Shown piece by piece: positions 25,623 to 34,517 of a DNA stretch of 64,000 bases. The notes beneath the pieces were generated by a model. The model was not told where the DNA came from. It made no database searches and was given only the letters and a program-made list of their open reading frames with translations. The number at the start of each line of letters is the position of its first letter. The first letter of the stretch is position 1. The position numbers and the translations under genes are program-made. The stretch is from Rhodococcus sovatensis (GTDB taxonomy: Bacteria; Actinomycetota; Actinomycetes; Mycobacteriales; Mycobacteriaceae), in contig NZ_CP147846.1 of assembly GCF_037327425.1 (NCBI RefSeq), forward strand, positions 1,798,001 through 1,862,000. The letters run 5' to 3'.

Positions 25623-26645
25623 TCAGCGCATGGCCCGTCCTGCGGATCCTAGGCTTTGAGCCGCTTCGATGACGCGTCCCGCCATCGCCGTTTCGGCAGG
25701 CTTGCCCCAGGATCGTGGGTCGTAGGCCTTCTTGTTGCCGTACTCGCCATCGATTTTCAGTACCTGGTCGTATTTGCTCATCATGTGCCCCGCGATGGAC
25801 CGGGTGAACGCGTACTGGGTATCGGTGTCGACGTTCATCTTGACCACGCCGCTGCCGACCGCAGCGGCGATATCCGAGGCGCTCGAACCCGAACCACCAT
25901 GGAAGACGAGGTCGAAGGGCTTGTCCTTCCCCGTCTCACCGCCGATCACGGCTTGGATGTCCGCAAGAATCTCAGGCCGCAGATGCACCGACGCGGGGTT
26001 GTAGACACCGTGGACGTTGCCGAACGTCAGCGCCGTCATGTATCGACCTCGCTCGCCCGCTCCCAGCGCGGCAATCGTTGCGCGTGCATCGTCGACCGTG
26101 GAATACAGCTGCTCGTTGATCTCGTGTGAGATACCGTCTTCTTCACCGCCCACCACTCCCACCTCGATCTCGAGAATGGTGTTCGCTTTGATGGACTCTT
26201 CGAGCAGTTCTCCGGCAATACGGAGGTTTTCGTCGAGGGGAACGGCAGATCCGTCCCACATGTGTGACTGGTACAGCGGATCGAGTCCCCGCCCTCGGCG
26301 TTCGATCGCGTCGGCGAGCAGCGGTCGTACCCAATCGTCGAGATTCTCGACGGGGCAGTGGTCGGTATGCAGGGCAACAGAAACCGAGTAGTGCCGCGCA
26401 ACCTCATGGGCGTACAACGCCAGCGCCTTGGATCCTGAGAACCTGTCCTGAACCTTGTTGCCGGACAGATACTGTGCGGTCCCAAGCGACACCTGAATGA
26501 TGCCGTCGCTCTCTGCCTCGGCGAAGCCCTGCAGCGCGGCATTGAGTGTCTGCGAGCTCGTCACGTTGATTGCCGGATAAGCAAAGCCACCAGCTTTCGC
26601 ACGGTCCAACATCGCAGCGTACTGATCCGGGGTTGCTATCGGCAT
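25623..26645 (-). CDS. Class II fructose-bisphosphate aldolase
   Basis: A 340 aa zinc aldolase: TDHCP (zinc His), VEIGVVGGEED-like loop (EIEVGVVGGEEDG), ALTFGNVHGVY (zinc His) and FHGGSGSS phosphate loop, then KMNVDTDTQYAFT. It is the last gene of the sugar operon and should cleave fructose 1,6-bisphosphate or a related ketose bisphosphate. It is probably a second aldolase dedicated to the imported sugar. The leader before ATG 26645 is C-rich on this strand and has no good Shine-Dalgarno site. Confidence 0.9.
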   Translation of the reverse strand: MPIATPDQYAAMLDRAKAGGFAYPAINVTSSQTLNAALQGFAEAESDGIIQVSLGTAQYLSGNKVQDRFSGSKALALYAHEVARHYSVSVALHTDHCPVENLDDWVRPLLADAIERRGRGLDPLYQSHMWDGSAVPLDENLRIAGELLEESIKANTILEIEVGVVGGEEDGISHEINEQLYSTVDDARATIAALGAGERGRYMTALTFGNVHGVYNPASVHLRPEILADIQAVIGGETGKDKPFDLVFHGGSGSSASDIAAAVGSGVVKMNVDTDTQYAFTRSIAGHMMSKYDQVLKIDGEYGNKKAYDPRSWGKPAETAMAGRVIEAAQSLGSAGRAMR

Positions 26646-26658
26646 GAGGTGTCCAATC

Positions 26659-26681
26659 AGGGGAGGGAGAGGGGAGGGGGA
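26659..26681 (+). other. 23-nt purine tract with four G-runs (G-quadruplex motif)
   Basis: The plus strand between the lacI-type gene and the aldolase reads as runs G4-A-G3-AGA-G4-A-G5, fully purine, meeting the simple G3+N1-7 quadruplex rule. The mRNA strand is the complementary pyrimidine tract directly before the aldolase start. It occupies nearly the whole 36-bp gap. Confidence 0.6.
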
Positions 26682-27683
26682 TCAGTGGTCGCAGCCGCAC
26701 GAATTTCGGTGATGGAACGTCGTCGGTACGGCAATCTTTCGAGGCGGGCCGTCGTACCCCTCTATACGTTCGAGCAACAGCTCCACGGCGGTGCAGCCGA
26801 TTGTTCGGACGTCTTGCGCCGACGCGGTCAGTCGGGGCTCGAACAACTCTGACCACTCGAAGTCATCGTAACAGGCGAAGGCCAGGTCTTCCGGTATCGA
26901 AAGACTCAGACTGCGAGCAGCTTTGAGGGAACCGATGGTCATCGAGTTGTTCATCGACACCAACGCGGTGGGTCGATCGGGCCCCGCCATCAGCCGACGG
27001 ACCTCCGTCTCGGCCGCCTCGACGCTCGAATTACCTTCCAGAACCAGAACTGGGTCCAACGCGATACCTCGATCTGCCAGCGCGGCCGCGTATCCGTCGA
27101 ACCTCTCGGTGGTCGACGAGATACCCACGAGGCCGCGCACGACGGCGACGCGACTATGGCCACGATCGAGTAAGTGCGCTGTCAAATCATATGCAGAAGT
27201 GTAGTTTTCGGTACCGACATAATCGCAGTCGATGTCGAGCGCGCGGTCGAGCAGCACCAGCGGGGTATTCGACGCAAGGATATTCGGAATGGTGACTCTC
27301 TCCGATCCCGCGGCGGGGGCCAATATCAGCCCATCCACCTGTCGATCCAACAGCGAGTCGACGACCTTTGTTTCGGATTCAGGCTCGTCGTGGGAGTCGC
27401 CGAGGATGAGCACGAACCCGGCCGCGGAAAGACGCTGTTCCACAGCGTGTACGAGACCACCGAAGTATGGATTGGTGAACGCGGAAATAGACAGTCCGAT
27501 GGTGTGCGTCTTACCGGCCGCGAGCGATCGCGCAACCACATTCCGCCGATAGCCGATCTTGTCGATCGCCGCTTCGACGTTTGCCCGAGTGGCCGGGTTG
27601 ACCTTGCGCGTTCCGTTGAGCACGTGCGAGACGGTCGAGACCGACACACCCGCGATCCGTGCGACATCGTCCATCGTCGCCAT
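26682..27683 (-). CDS. LacI-family sugar-responsive regulator
   Basis: A 333 aa LacI/GalR protein. The N-terminal HTH reads MATMDDVARIAGVSVSTVSHVLNGTRKVNPATRANVEAAIDKIGYRRN, and a periplasmic-binding-like core ends in PTTFHHRNSCGCDH. It sits between the kinase and aldolase genes of the operon. A LacI-type operator (CAAGCGCTTG) lies upstream of the first gene at 32154, which is the likely target. The effector sugar is not known. Confidence 0.92.
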   Translation of the reverse strand: MATMDDVARIAGVSVSTVSHVLNGTRKVNPATRANVEAAIDKIGYRRNVVARSLAAGKTHTIGLSISAFTNPYFGGLVHAVEQRLSAAGFVLILGDSHDEPESETKVVDSLLDRQVDGLILAPAAGSERVTIPNILASNTPLVLLDRALDIDCDYVGTENYTSAYDLTAHLLDRGHSRVAVVRGLVGISSTTERFDGYAAALADRGIALDPVLVLEGNSSVEAAETEVRRLMAGPDRPTALVSMNNSMTIGSLKAARSLSLSIPEDLAFACYDDFEWSELFEPRLTASAQDVRTIGCTAVELLLERIEGYDGPPRKIAVPTTFHHRNSCGCDH

Positions 27684-27719
27684 GTCAGTTCCGCCGTGCC
27701 GCGGCCGGCCTCGATGGGC

Positions 27720-28376
27720 TCATCGCAGACGCACAACTCGATCGGCGCGACCAGCCGTCGAATCGATCAGTTCCGCGTTCCTCTCATCGGACCCCAGGGC
27801 CCAGAACGCTGCTTCCTCTGGAGACTTGCCGTACGCCTCGTGCCGGCGCACAAGTCTTTCGTGTCGCAATTCGGTTGTCGGTGCCAAGAACCACACCTCG
27901 TCGATCAGAGCGCAGGCCCTCGGCCAGGCATCGCTGTCCATCAGTAGGTAGTTGCCTTCGGTGATGACAAGTGGAACCGTCGGCAGCACCGGAATGGACG
28001 ATCCGATCGACTCCTCGATTTCGCGGTGAAATCTGGGTGCGTACACGATGGGATCGTTCTGCTGCTGACCGCGGATCGCGGAGATCAGACGCGCGTACCC
28101 GTCGTCGTCGAAGGTGTCGTGCGCCCCTTTGCGGTCGAGGCGGCCCAGCGCGAGCAATACTTCGTTGGCCAGGTGGAAGCCGTCCATCGGCACCAGGATG
28201 GCGAGTTCGGGACCGAGCGCCGTGACGAGTTGGTCCGCGACAGTGGACTTCCCGGCACCGGGAGCGCCGGTGAGTCCGAGGATGTGACGTTCTCCTGGGA
28301 CCGCGAGCGTCCGGGCCAGCTCCACCAACTCGTCGAGCGTGGCGCTGTGCACGTCTTGGTCGATCGTCACGATCAC
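27720..28376 (-). CDS. Nucleoside/nucleotide-kinase-family protein (FrcK-like)
   Basis: A 218 aa P-loop kinase with Walker A LTGAPGAGKSTVA, a VPMDGFHLANEVL motif typical of the PanK/uridine-kinase-like family, a RKGAHDTFD segment and VITEGNYLLM. FrcK of rhizobial fructose operons belongs to this family and lies next to frcBCA. Start GTG 28376 is 1 bp after the PfkB stop; the longer frame is a shadow of pfkB. The likely role is phosphorylation of the imported sugar or a derivative. Confidence 0.82.
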   Translation of the reverse strand: MIVTIDQDVHSATLDELVELARTLAVPGERHILGLTGAPGAGKSTVADQLVTALGPELAILVPMDGFHLANEVLLALGRLDRKGAHDTFDDDGYARLISAIRGQQQNDPIVYAPRFHREIEESIGSSIPVLPTVPLVITEGNYLLMDSDAWPRACALIDEVWFLAPTTELRHERLVRRHEAYGKSPEEAAFWALGSDERNAELIDSTAGRADRVVRLR

Positions 28377-28377
28377 T

Positions 28378-29325
28378 CTACTTCCAGGTCTGTGGGGCGG
28401 GGAGTCGGTGAAGCCAGGCGCGGGGCCCGACCACGGAACATCGGAGGGCAGCGACACGAGCTGCCCGATCGATACAGGACACCAGGCCGTCGTGCTGTGC
28501 AGAGCTGTCGTGCTGGGTAGAGCTGCCCTGCTGGGTGCAGAAGTACGAGTAGGCACCGTGAAAAGCATCTCCGGCACCCAATGTATCAACCACCGTCACG
28601 GGCTCGACGGGCACCGAACCGGACTTTTCGCCCGACCACCATTCGACGGGTGCACCGCCGTGTGTGGTGACGACGATGCGTACCCCGGCGCTCACCAATG
28701 CGGTGGCCGTCGTGCTCGTGTCCTCGGAACCTGGCATCCGAAAGTCGTCCGAGCACACCATGTCCGACGCGAACGGGATTAGTTCTTCCATGACGGGCTT
28801 CCAGCGACCTGCATCGACTACCACCGTGATTTCTCGTGCCGCAGCACATTCGGCTGCGGCACGAGCGATAAGGGGATGATGGCCGTCCACCAGAACGACA
28901 TCGGCCTTGGCCACAACGTCGGTGAGATCGTCCGGTGGTGTCGCCGCCGAGTCCACGCCGTCCGCAGACACCACCGACCTGTCGCCTGTGGCGTCGACGA
29001 CGGATACTGCCGACACTGGGACCGTGCGGATGCTGCCCACAGCGGCGTCGACGACGCTGACGCCGAACTCGGCCAGATCCGCCCTGATCAATTCGGCAAC
29101 CGGACCGTCGCCGAGTGCGGTGACCAGGATCGCGTCGCCGCCCAGCGCAGCGAAGGTGACGGCTGCGTTCGCAGCCGGACCTCCAGCAGCGACGAACTGG
29201 GCGAGCGAGGTGATCTTTTCGTTCGGTCCGGGGGGCTGAGCAATTCGATGGATTACATCGAGAGTTGCCAGTCCCACGAAAACGCCGGTGGGTCGCTTCG
29301 GTTCAGATTCCGGCACGTTCTTCAT
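28378..29325 (-). CDS. PfkB-family carbohydrate kinase
   Basis: A 315 aa ribokinase-fold enzyme. The N-terminal GxG-type region reads FVAAGGPAANAAVTFAALGG, and the C-terminal PfkB signature TVVDTLGAGDAFHGAYSYF holds the catalytic Asp. It overlaps the 3' end of the ATPase gene (29303-29325), indicating coupling. A sugar kinase feeding the class II aldolase fits a fructose-like or related ketose route, but the substrate is inferred. The segment near QQGSSTQHDSSAQHDG (about 28490-28540) is a small imperfect repeat in a surface loop. Confidence 0.88.
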   Translation of the reverse strand: MKNVPESEPKRPTGVFVGLATLDVIHRIAQPPGPNEKITSLAQFVAAGGPAANAAVTFAALGGDAILVTALGDGPVAELIRADLAEFGVSVVDAAVGSIRTVPVSAVSVVDATGDRSVVSADGVDSAATPPDDLTDVVAKADVVLVDGHHPLIARAAAECAAAREITVVVDAGRWKPVMEELIPFASDMVCSDDFRMPGSEDTSTTATALVSAGVRIVVTTHGGAPVEWWSGEKSGSVPVEPVTVVDTLGAGDAFHGAYSYFCTQQGSSTQHDSSAQHDGLVSCIDRAARVAALRCSVVGPRAWLHRLPAPQTWK

Positions 29326-30085
29326 CGGACGGCTCCTCGGCGCCGGTCATCAGCGCCACGACCTCGGACATCGTCCGATTCTTCGGATCGACGACCCCGG
29401 CGCGTTTGCCAAGACGGTGTATGTGAATGCGATCCGCGACCTCGAACACGTGCGGCATGTCGTGACTGATGAGAACGACGGGAATGCCGCGGTCGCGGAT
29501 CGAACGGATCAGGTCGATTACCTGACCCGACTCACGAACGCCCAGAGCAGCGGTCGGCTCGTCCATGATTATCACGCCGCGCCCGAATGCCGCCGCACGT
29601 GCCACCGCGACGCCTTGTCGCTGTCCACCGGACAGAGTCTCGACGGCCTGATTCACCGACTTGATGCCGATCTTGAGATCCACGAGATGCTGGGACGCGT
29701 CCTGACGCATCCGCGGCATGTCCAGCCTCCGGAACACACTGCCCGCGATGCCTTTTCGTCGCACCTCTCGTCCGAGGTAGAGGTTCGAGGCGATGTCGAG
29801 TGCCGGCACCACCGCGAGGTCCTGATAGACCGTCTCGATACCGGCGGCTCGGGCGTCTCGGGTGTTCTTGAACGATACGGGCGAACCGTTCATCAGGATC
29901 TCGCCGGCATCCGGTACCACCGCACCCGCCAGAGCCTTGATGAGACTGGACTTTCCCGCACCGTTGTCGCCGATGACGGCAAGAACTTCGCCCGCTCGGA
30001 GTTCGAAGTCGGCACCGTTGATGGCAGTCACGTTGCCGTACTTCTTGACCAGACCGTGTGCTTCGAGAACAGGTTCACCGCTCAT
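29303..30085 (-). CDS. Sugar ABC transporter ATP-binding protein (FrcA-like)
   Basis: A 260 aa single-NBD ATPase: Walker A VIGDNGAGKSSLIKAL, signature LSGGQRQGVAVARA, Walker B VIIMDEPTAALG and switch ISHDM. The single-domain size is typical of the FrcA subgroup of CUT2 transporters, rather than the double-domain RbsA type. Its start overlaps the permease stop (ATGA, 30082-30085). Confidence 0.93.
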   Translation of the reverse strand: MSGEPVLEAHGLVKKYGNVTAINGADFELRAGEVLAVIGDNGAGKSSLIKALAGAVVPDAGEILMNGSPVSFKNTRDARAAGIETVYQDLAVVPALDIASNLYLGREVRRKGIAGSVFRRLDMPRMRQDASQHLVDLKIGIKSVNQAVETLSGGQRQGVAVARAAAFGRGVIIMDEPTAALGVRESGQVIDLIRSIRDRGIPVVLISHDMPHVFEVADRIHIHRLGKRAGVVDPKNRTMSEVVALMTGAEEPSDEERAGI

Positions 30086-31077
30086 TGTGATCTCCTGCGT
30101 GCGAATTGATCCACGGCCACCGCGACGATCACAAGAATTCCGGTCGCGATGTTCTGGTACAGACTGTCGACACCGGCCTGGGTGAGTCCGTTACGGAGAA
30201 CGCCGACGATCAGCGTTCCCACCAGAGTTCCGCCGACGCCGCCGCGCCCGCCGAACAAACTCGTTCCGCCGATGACCACCGCGGTGATCGTCTCGAGGTT
30301 GGCGTTCTGGTACGCGTTCGGATCGGCGTTCGGGATACGACCCAGTGCCGCCCAGGCGGCGATGGCCGCGATGACTCCCGTCGCGATGTAGACGGAGAAC
30401 AGCACCCGCCCGGTCTTGATGCCCGACAGAGCCGACGCCTGCGGGTTTCCACCTACCGCGTAAATGTGTTTGCCCCAGGAGGTTTGAGACAACGCGTACC
30501 ACACGACGATGTAGACCAGCACCATCGCGACCACGCCGAAGGTGGTCGAGAACGAGCCGATTTTGAACGACGTGCCGAGGAAAGTGAGCGGTCCCTCTTC
30601 CACGCGGTACGTCTCGGAACCCGCGAGGAGGCGAGTGGCCGCCTGGATCGCAGTGAACGTACCCAGAGTGACGATGAACGGTGGGAGTCGCAGCATCGTG
30701 ACGAGCCCGCCGTTGAGGGCACCGAACGCCATGCACACCAGCAGCGTCGACCCCAATGCGACGACCGGACCATTCGCTCCAGCGCTCTGCGCCATCACGA
30801 TCGTTCCGAACACGGCGACCGCACCGATCGAGAGATCGATACCGGAGGTGAGGATGATGAGTGTCTGGCCGACGGCGAGAATGCCGACCACGACGGACTG
30901 TTGCAGGATCAGCGAGACGTTTTGCGGATTGAGGAATGAATCCGAGACCGAGCTGAAGACGATGATTGCGATGAACAGTGCGGCCAACGGACCGAGCAAC
31001 GGTTCACGCAAGATGCTGTCTACGTTGAACCGGCTCGCCACCGTCGGCTTCGCTGTCGCTGGAGCGCCAGAGGTCAT
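30082..31077 (-). CDS. Sugar ABC transporter permease (FrcC/RbsC-like)
   Basis: A 331 aa CUT2-type permease of the ribose/fructose branch: LAVGQTLIILTSGIDLSIGAV, GALNGGLVTMLRLPPFIVTLGT, TAVVIGGTSLFGGRGGVGGTLVGTLIVGVLRNGL. About 8-10 hydrophobic segments are visible. ATG 31077 is chosen because it starts the family sequence; the open frame upstream is a shadow of the binding-protein gene. It lies 8 bp after that gene. Confidence 0.93.
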   Translation of the reverse strand: MTSGAPATAKPTVASRFNVDSILREPLLGPLAALFIAIIVFSSVSDSFLNPQNVSLILQQSVVVGILAVGQTLIILTSGIDLSIGAVAVFGTIVMAQSAGANGPVVALGSTLLVCMAFGALNGGLVTMLRLPPFIVTLGTFTAIQAATRLLAGSETYRVEEGPLTFLGTSFKIGSFSTTFGVVAMVLVYIVVWYALSQTSWGKHIYAVGGNPQASALSGIKTGRVLFSVYIATGVIAAIAAWAALGRIPNADPNAYQNANLETITAVVIGGTSLFGGRGGVGGTLVGTLIVGVLRNGLTQAGVDSLYQNIATGILVIVAVAVDQFARRRSQ

Positions 31078-31085
31078 GTTGGAGA

Positions 31086-32087
31086 TCAGCCCCAGCAGTT
31101 CTGTTCGCCCCAGGCGGTGTCTTGCGACTCGAGCCCGGCTACTGGCTTGTCCGTGATGAGCTGCGAGCCCGTGTCGTTGAATCCGCTGGGCTTGGTTCCG
31201 TCCTTCGCGAACGCGACCACGGCATCCACGCCCTGTTCGGCCATCTTGGCTGGGAACTGCATGACCGTCGCGCCGATCTTTCCGGCCTTGACGTCCGCGA
31301 CGCCCGTGCAGCTGCCGTCGATGGAGCCGATGGTGACCTGAGCTTCCTTGCCTGCAGACTGGATGGCTTGGTAGGCGCCCGCTGCTGCCGGCTCGTTGAT
31401 GGTGTAGAGCGCGTTGGTTTGTGGTGCGCGCTGGATGAGGTTCTCCATCGCGGTCTGCGCCTTGGTCTGATCGCCGTTGGTGTTCTCCTGACCGACGATC
31501 TCCGGCGAATCGTTGGTGAGGCCCATTCCCTCCAGGAATCCGTCGTGACGGAAGGAGTCGACGGTTCCGCCTGCCGTTCCGTCGAGCATCACGACCTGCG
31601 GTGCCGTCGTGCCGAGCGCGGCCTTGACCCACGCGCCCTGGCTGACGCCGGCTGCCCTGTTGTCGGTGGCGAAGGTGGCATCGACCGCGTCCTCAGGGTC
31701 GGTTGCCGTGTCGAGTGCGATGACGATGACGCCTGCGTCGCGCGCGTTCTGGATCGCATCGAGCACACCCGTCGAGGAGTTGGGCGTGATCAGGATCCCC
31801 TTGACGCCCTGGCCGACCATGTTCTCGATGGCCGAAACCTGTCCCTCGTTGTCACCGTCGAAAGCGCCCGCCAGCGCGACCAGCTCGGCGCCGCTCTTGT
31901 CGGCCTGGGCCTGCGCGGCCTCGCGCAACTTCACGAAGTACGGGTTCGAGTCCGTCTTGGTGATCAGGCCGACTTTCACGCTGTCGGAGTCGGAACCGCT
32001 GCTGCACGCAGTCAGGCCCAGGACCAGCGAACTGGCCATCACGACCGTTCCGATCGTGAGCGTGGTCCTGCGGCGAAGAGTGAACAT
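31086..32087 (-). CDS. Sugar ABC transporter substrate-binding lipoprotein (FrcB/RbsB-like)
   Basis: A 333 aa periplasmic-binding protein family 4 lipoprotein. The signal peptide ends in the lipobox LTAC with Cys28. The mature protein starts SSGSDSDSVKVGLITKTDSNPYFVKLREAAQ, with later LITPNSS, VIVIALDTAT and IDGSCTGVADVKAGK. It is anchored outside the membrane and delivers the sugar to the permease. First gene of the operon; a LacI-type operator lies 67 bp upstream. Confidence 0.93.
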   Translation of the reverse strand: MFTLRRRTTLTIGTVVMASSLVLGLTACSSGSDSDSVKVGLITKTDSNPYFVKLREAAQAQADKSGAELVALAGAFDGDNEGQVSAIENMVGQGVKGILITPNSSTGVLDAIQNARDAGVIVIALDTATDPEDAVDATFATDNRAAGVSQGAWVKAALGTTAPQVVMLDGTAGGTVDSFRHDGFLEGMGLTNDSPEIVGQENTNGDQTKAQTAMENLIQRAPQTNALYTINEPAAAGAYQAIQSAGKEAQVTIGSIDGSCTGVADVKAGKIGATVMQFPAKMAEQGVDAVVAFAKDGTKPSGFNDTGSQLITDKPVAGLESQDTAWGEQNCWG

Positions 32088-32534
32088 GTGGACTCCCTTG
32101 TCCCCGTTGCGACGCTGTTCGCGTTGCGTGATTGGAGGAGCTTAAAACCTATACAAGCGCTTGCGCATGCGCTTTCGCGAAATTGATTCTGGCCTTGCGC
32201 GGCGGTGTTCCTTACCGCAATGATCGCGCGTGCGCGAAGGTCTCCTGTGCGCTCTCGAGACCGGGGAGTAGGGCGAGGGGCCATTCCGTCGCCCGTTCCC
32301 ACCGCTGAAAGTTCGTGTACGGGCACATGTACAGACGCGACTTCGATGCGCGCGAGGAAATCCGCCTGCGCTGGCGGGGTTCCATTTGTCAGCAAGGGTC
32401 TGCCCGCGGGCGGGGACTTCAAAGAACGATCAGTCGGTCAAACGAATGAATCTTGTGCGGGAGCCCTCGGCGTTTGCGCGCTGTGCATAGTCTGACCAGT
32501 CGGAGTCCGTTTTGTCCGACAGGAGCGTGCACAG
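32088..32534. promoter_or_regulatory. Divergent intergenic region, sugar operon / TerD-nuclease gene
   Basis: No supported gene lies in these 447 bp. It must contain the promoter of the sugar operon (left side, with the LacI-type dyads) and that of the TerD-fusion gene (right side). AGGAGCG lies before the GTG at 32535. Open frames here are short and lack codon bias. Confidence 0.5.
32154..32172. promoter_or_regulatory. LacI-type operator dyads upstream of the sugar operon
   Basis: CAAGCGCTTG (32154-32163) is a perfect 10-bp palindrome with the central CG typical of LacI-family operators. The adjacent GCGCATGCGC (32163-32172) is a second palindrome sharing one base. They lie 67-85 bp before the binding-protein start, a normal operator/promoter position, and are the likely site of the LacI regulator at 26682. 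Confidence 0.65.
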
Positions 32535-34517
32535 GTGAGTTCACCATTTCTGACCAAGGGACAGAACATCACGCTACCGGCTGAAGTGACGGAGCTGGAC
32601 GTCATCGTGTCGTGGGTCGACCCCGAGCGTGATCTCGATGCTTCTGCCCTGCTGGTGGACGAGGACGGCCGTGTTCGGTCGGACGCGGACTTCGTCTTCT
32701 ACAACCAACCGGAGTCACCCGACGCAGCCGTACGGTACCTAGGTAGCAGTAGCACCGATGAAGGCAAACAAGAACGGGTGTCGATCCATCTGAACTCGCT
32801 GCCATTGGATGTTGTAAAAGTCGTCATCGCCGGCAGTTCGGACGAGCACGGTCTGAGCGAATTCGGCAAGTTGGCATTGCAGGTGCGAGATCAGTCCGGT
32901 TCGGTACTGGGTGAATTCTTCACCGCGGACGCAACATCGGAACGCGCGCTCGTATTCGGGGAAGTGTACCGACGAGATGGTGCGTGGAAGCTGCGAGCGG
33001 TCGGACAAGGATGGGAGTCGGGTCTAGCCGGTTTGGCACAAGATTTCGGTGTCGACGTCGACGACAGCGAGCAGGACGAATCGATCGATGATGTAGTCGT
33101 GGTGGAGGTTGCGGACTCGCATGCGCAGGCCACGACACCGACCGGTGAGGTTGTGGACGTCTCGATCGTCGATGTCGATCCACCGAAACGGGCTGTGCGA
33201 ACGAAAAAGCCGGCCGCGAAGAAGGTGACACCGCCTCAGTTCACTCTCGCAGGCGGGGAAGGGTGGCACACCGCTCGCTTGTTTTCGGTGTCCGGTGTCG
33301 GTTCAGGGGAGGAACAAGAGAAGCGCGCGACCTCGGCGTTGATTGCGACGATGCAGGCCGTACGTCCGTTCGCTCGGGCGATTTGCGCTCGCGCGGGGGC
33401 ACCTTCGGGCCCGTTCGAGGGATATCTGGAGGTGCCGTTCGTCAAGGGCGAGGGCAAGGTGATCCCCGATGGGGTGTTTCGGGTGTCCCGCGCCGGTCAC
33501 GTGTGGACTGCTTTGCTGGAGGTCAAGACCGGAACGGGGAAATTGACGAAGGAACAGCTCGAGAACTACCTCGACGTAGCCAGACGGCACAAGTACGAGG
33601 TCGTGCTGAGTCTGTCGAACGACATTCCGGCGTCGGTGGGTGAGCTTCCGGTCCAGGTGAACAAGGCCAAACTCAACAGGGTTTCACTGAGGCACATTTC
33701 GTGGTCAGAGGTGATTCATGAAGCTCGAATGTTGTTGTCGCACGGTGATCTCGCGGATTCTCTGCAGGTATGGATTCTTAGCGAGTTCGTTCGATATCTG
33801 ACGCATCCGAAGTCCGGTGCGACCGAGTTCGTGGATATGGGTCGTCATTGGGTGGCGGTGCGTGATTCGGTGACCGCCGGGACCCTTCGGCCCAGCGACG
33901 TCAAGGCGTTGTCGGTTGCGAATACGTGGGCGTCGTTGTCACGGCATCTGGCATTGCGTATGACGGCTGATCTCGGGGTCACGGTGAAGCACCACCTGCC
34001 GAGGAAGCTGAGCGGGGATCCTCAGGCGCGGAACGAGTACATTGTCGAGCAACTCGCTACGAGTGGCTGCCTGGCCGCGACTCTACGGATCCCCGATGCG
34101 GCCGGGGATGTCAGCGTCGAAGCAGATTTGCGTACCAACAAGATTCAGTGCAGCACGACCATCGAAGCTCCCAACGATGGTACGGCGCTTCGGCGTGCAT
34201 CGTGGTTGCTCAAGCAACTCGAGGACGCGCCGGCGGACATCCTCGTCGAGGCTGTATTTGCCGACGTCAGTGAGGTTTCGTGTGAGAACCTGGCGACTGT
34301 TCGAGCCGATACGAAGTCCTTGACGTCCGGGCGGGTCAGCGAGCTGCGACGGTTCACACTGACGTCGCCGACGAAAATGGGAAGCAAGCGTTCGGGGTCG
34401 GCTGCAGGTTTCATCGTCAGTGTCACCGCTGCGGTCGATGCGTTCTACCGCGATGTCGTGCAACCGCTGAAGCCTTGGGTGCCGTCGGCGCCGGAGTCGG
34501 CGATCGGATCGGAATGA
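32535..34517 (+). CDS. TerD-domain protein fused to a PD-(D/E)XK nuclease-like domain
   Basis: A 660 aa protein starting at GTG. Residues 1-175 are a TerD domain (FLTKGQNITLP, DLDASALLVDEDG, DADFVFYNQP), the calcium-binding module of tellurite/stress systems. An acidic then Lys-rich linker (about 178-235) follows. Residues 236-430 look like a restriction-endonuclease-like fold: IPDGVF with D312, then LLEVKTGTGKLT with E329 and K331, then KEQLENYLDVAR, matching the PD...ExK...Q pattern. The last 230 residues match no family I recognise. It stands alone between unrelated genes. A role in DNA damage, phage defence or metal stress is inferred. Confidence 0.75.
   Translation: MSSPFLTKGQNITLPAEVTELDVIVSWVDPERDLDASALLVDEDGRVRSDADFVFYNQPESPDAAVRYLGSSSTDEGKQERVSIHLNSLPLDVVKVVIAGSSDEHGLSEFGKLALQVRDQSGSVLGEFFTADATSERALVFGEVYRRDGAWKLRAVGQGWESGLAGLAQDFGVDVDDSEQDESIDDVVVVEVADSHAQATTPTGEVVDVSIVDVDPPKRAVRTKKPAAKKVTPPQFTLAGGEGWHTARLFSVSGVGSGEEQEKRATSALIATMQAVRPFARAICARAGAPSGPFEGYLEVPFVKGEGKVIPDGVFRVSRAGHVWTALLEVKTGTGKLTKEQLENYLDVARRHKYEVVLSLSNDIPASVGELPVQVNKAKLNRVSLRHISWSEVIHEARMLLSHGDLADSLQVWILSEFVRYLTHPKSGATEFVDMGRHWVAVRDSVTAGTLRPSDVKALSVANTWASLSRHLALRMTADLGVTVKHHLPRKLSGDPQARNEYIVEQLATSGCLAATLRIPDAAGDVSVEADLRTNKIQCSTTIEAPNDGTALRRASWLLKQLEDAPADILVEAVFADVSEVSCENLATVRADTKSLTSGRVSELRRFTLTSPTKMGSKRSGSAAGFIVSVTAAVDAFYRDVVQPLKPWVPSAPESAIGSE

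Noticed and set aside
28486..28545. Tandem GSS-TQHDS-like repeat in the PfkB gene as a mobile or VNTR element
   Set aside because: Only two imperfect short units in frame within a loop; more likely minor slippage than a functional repeat.
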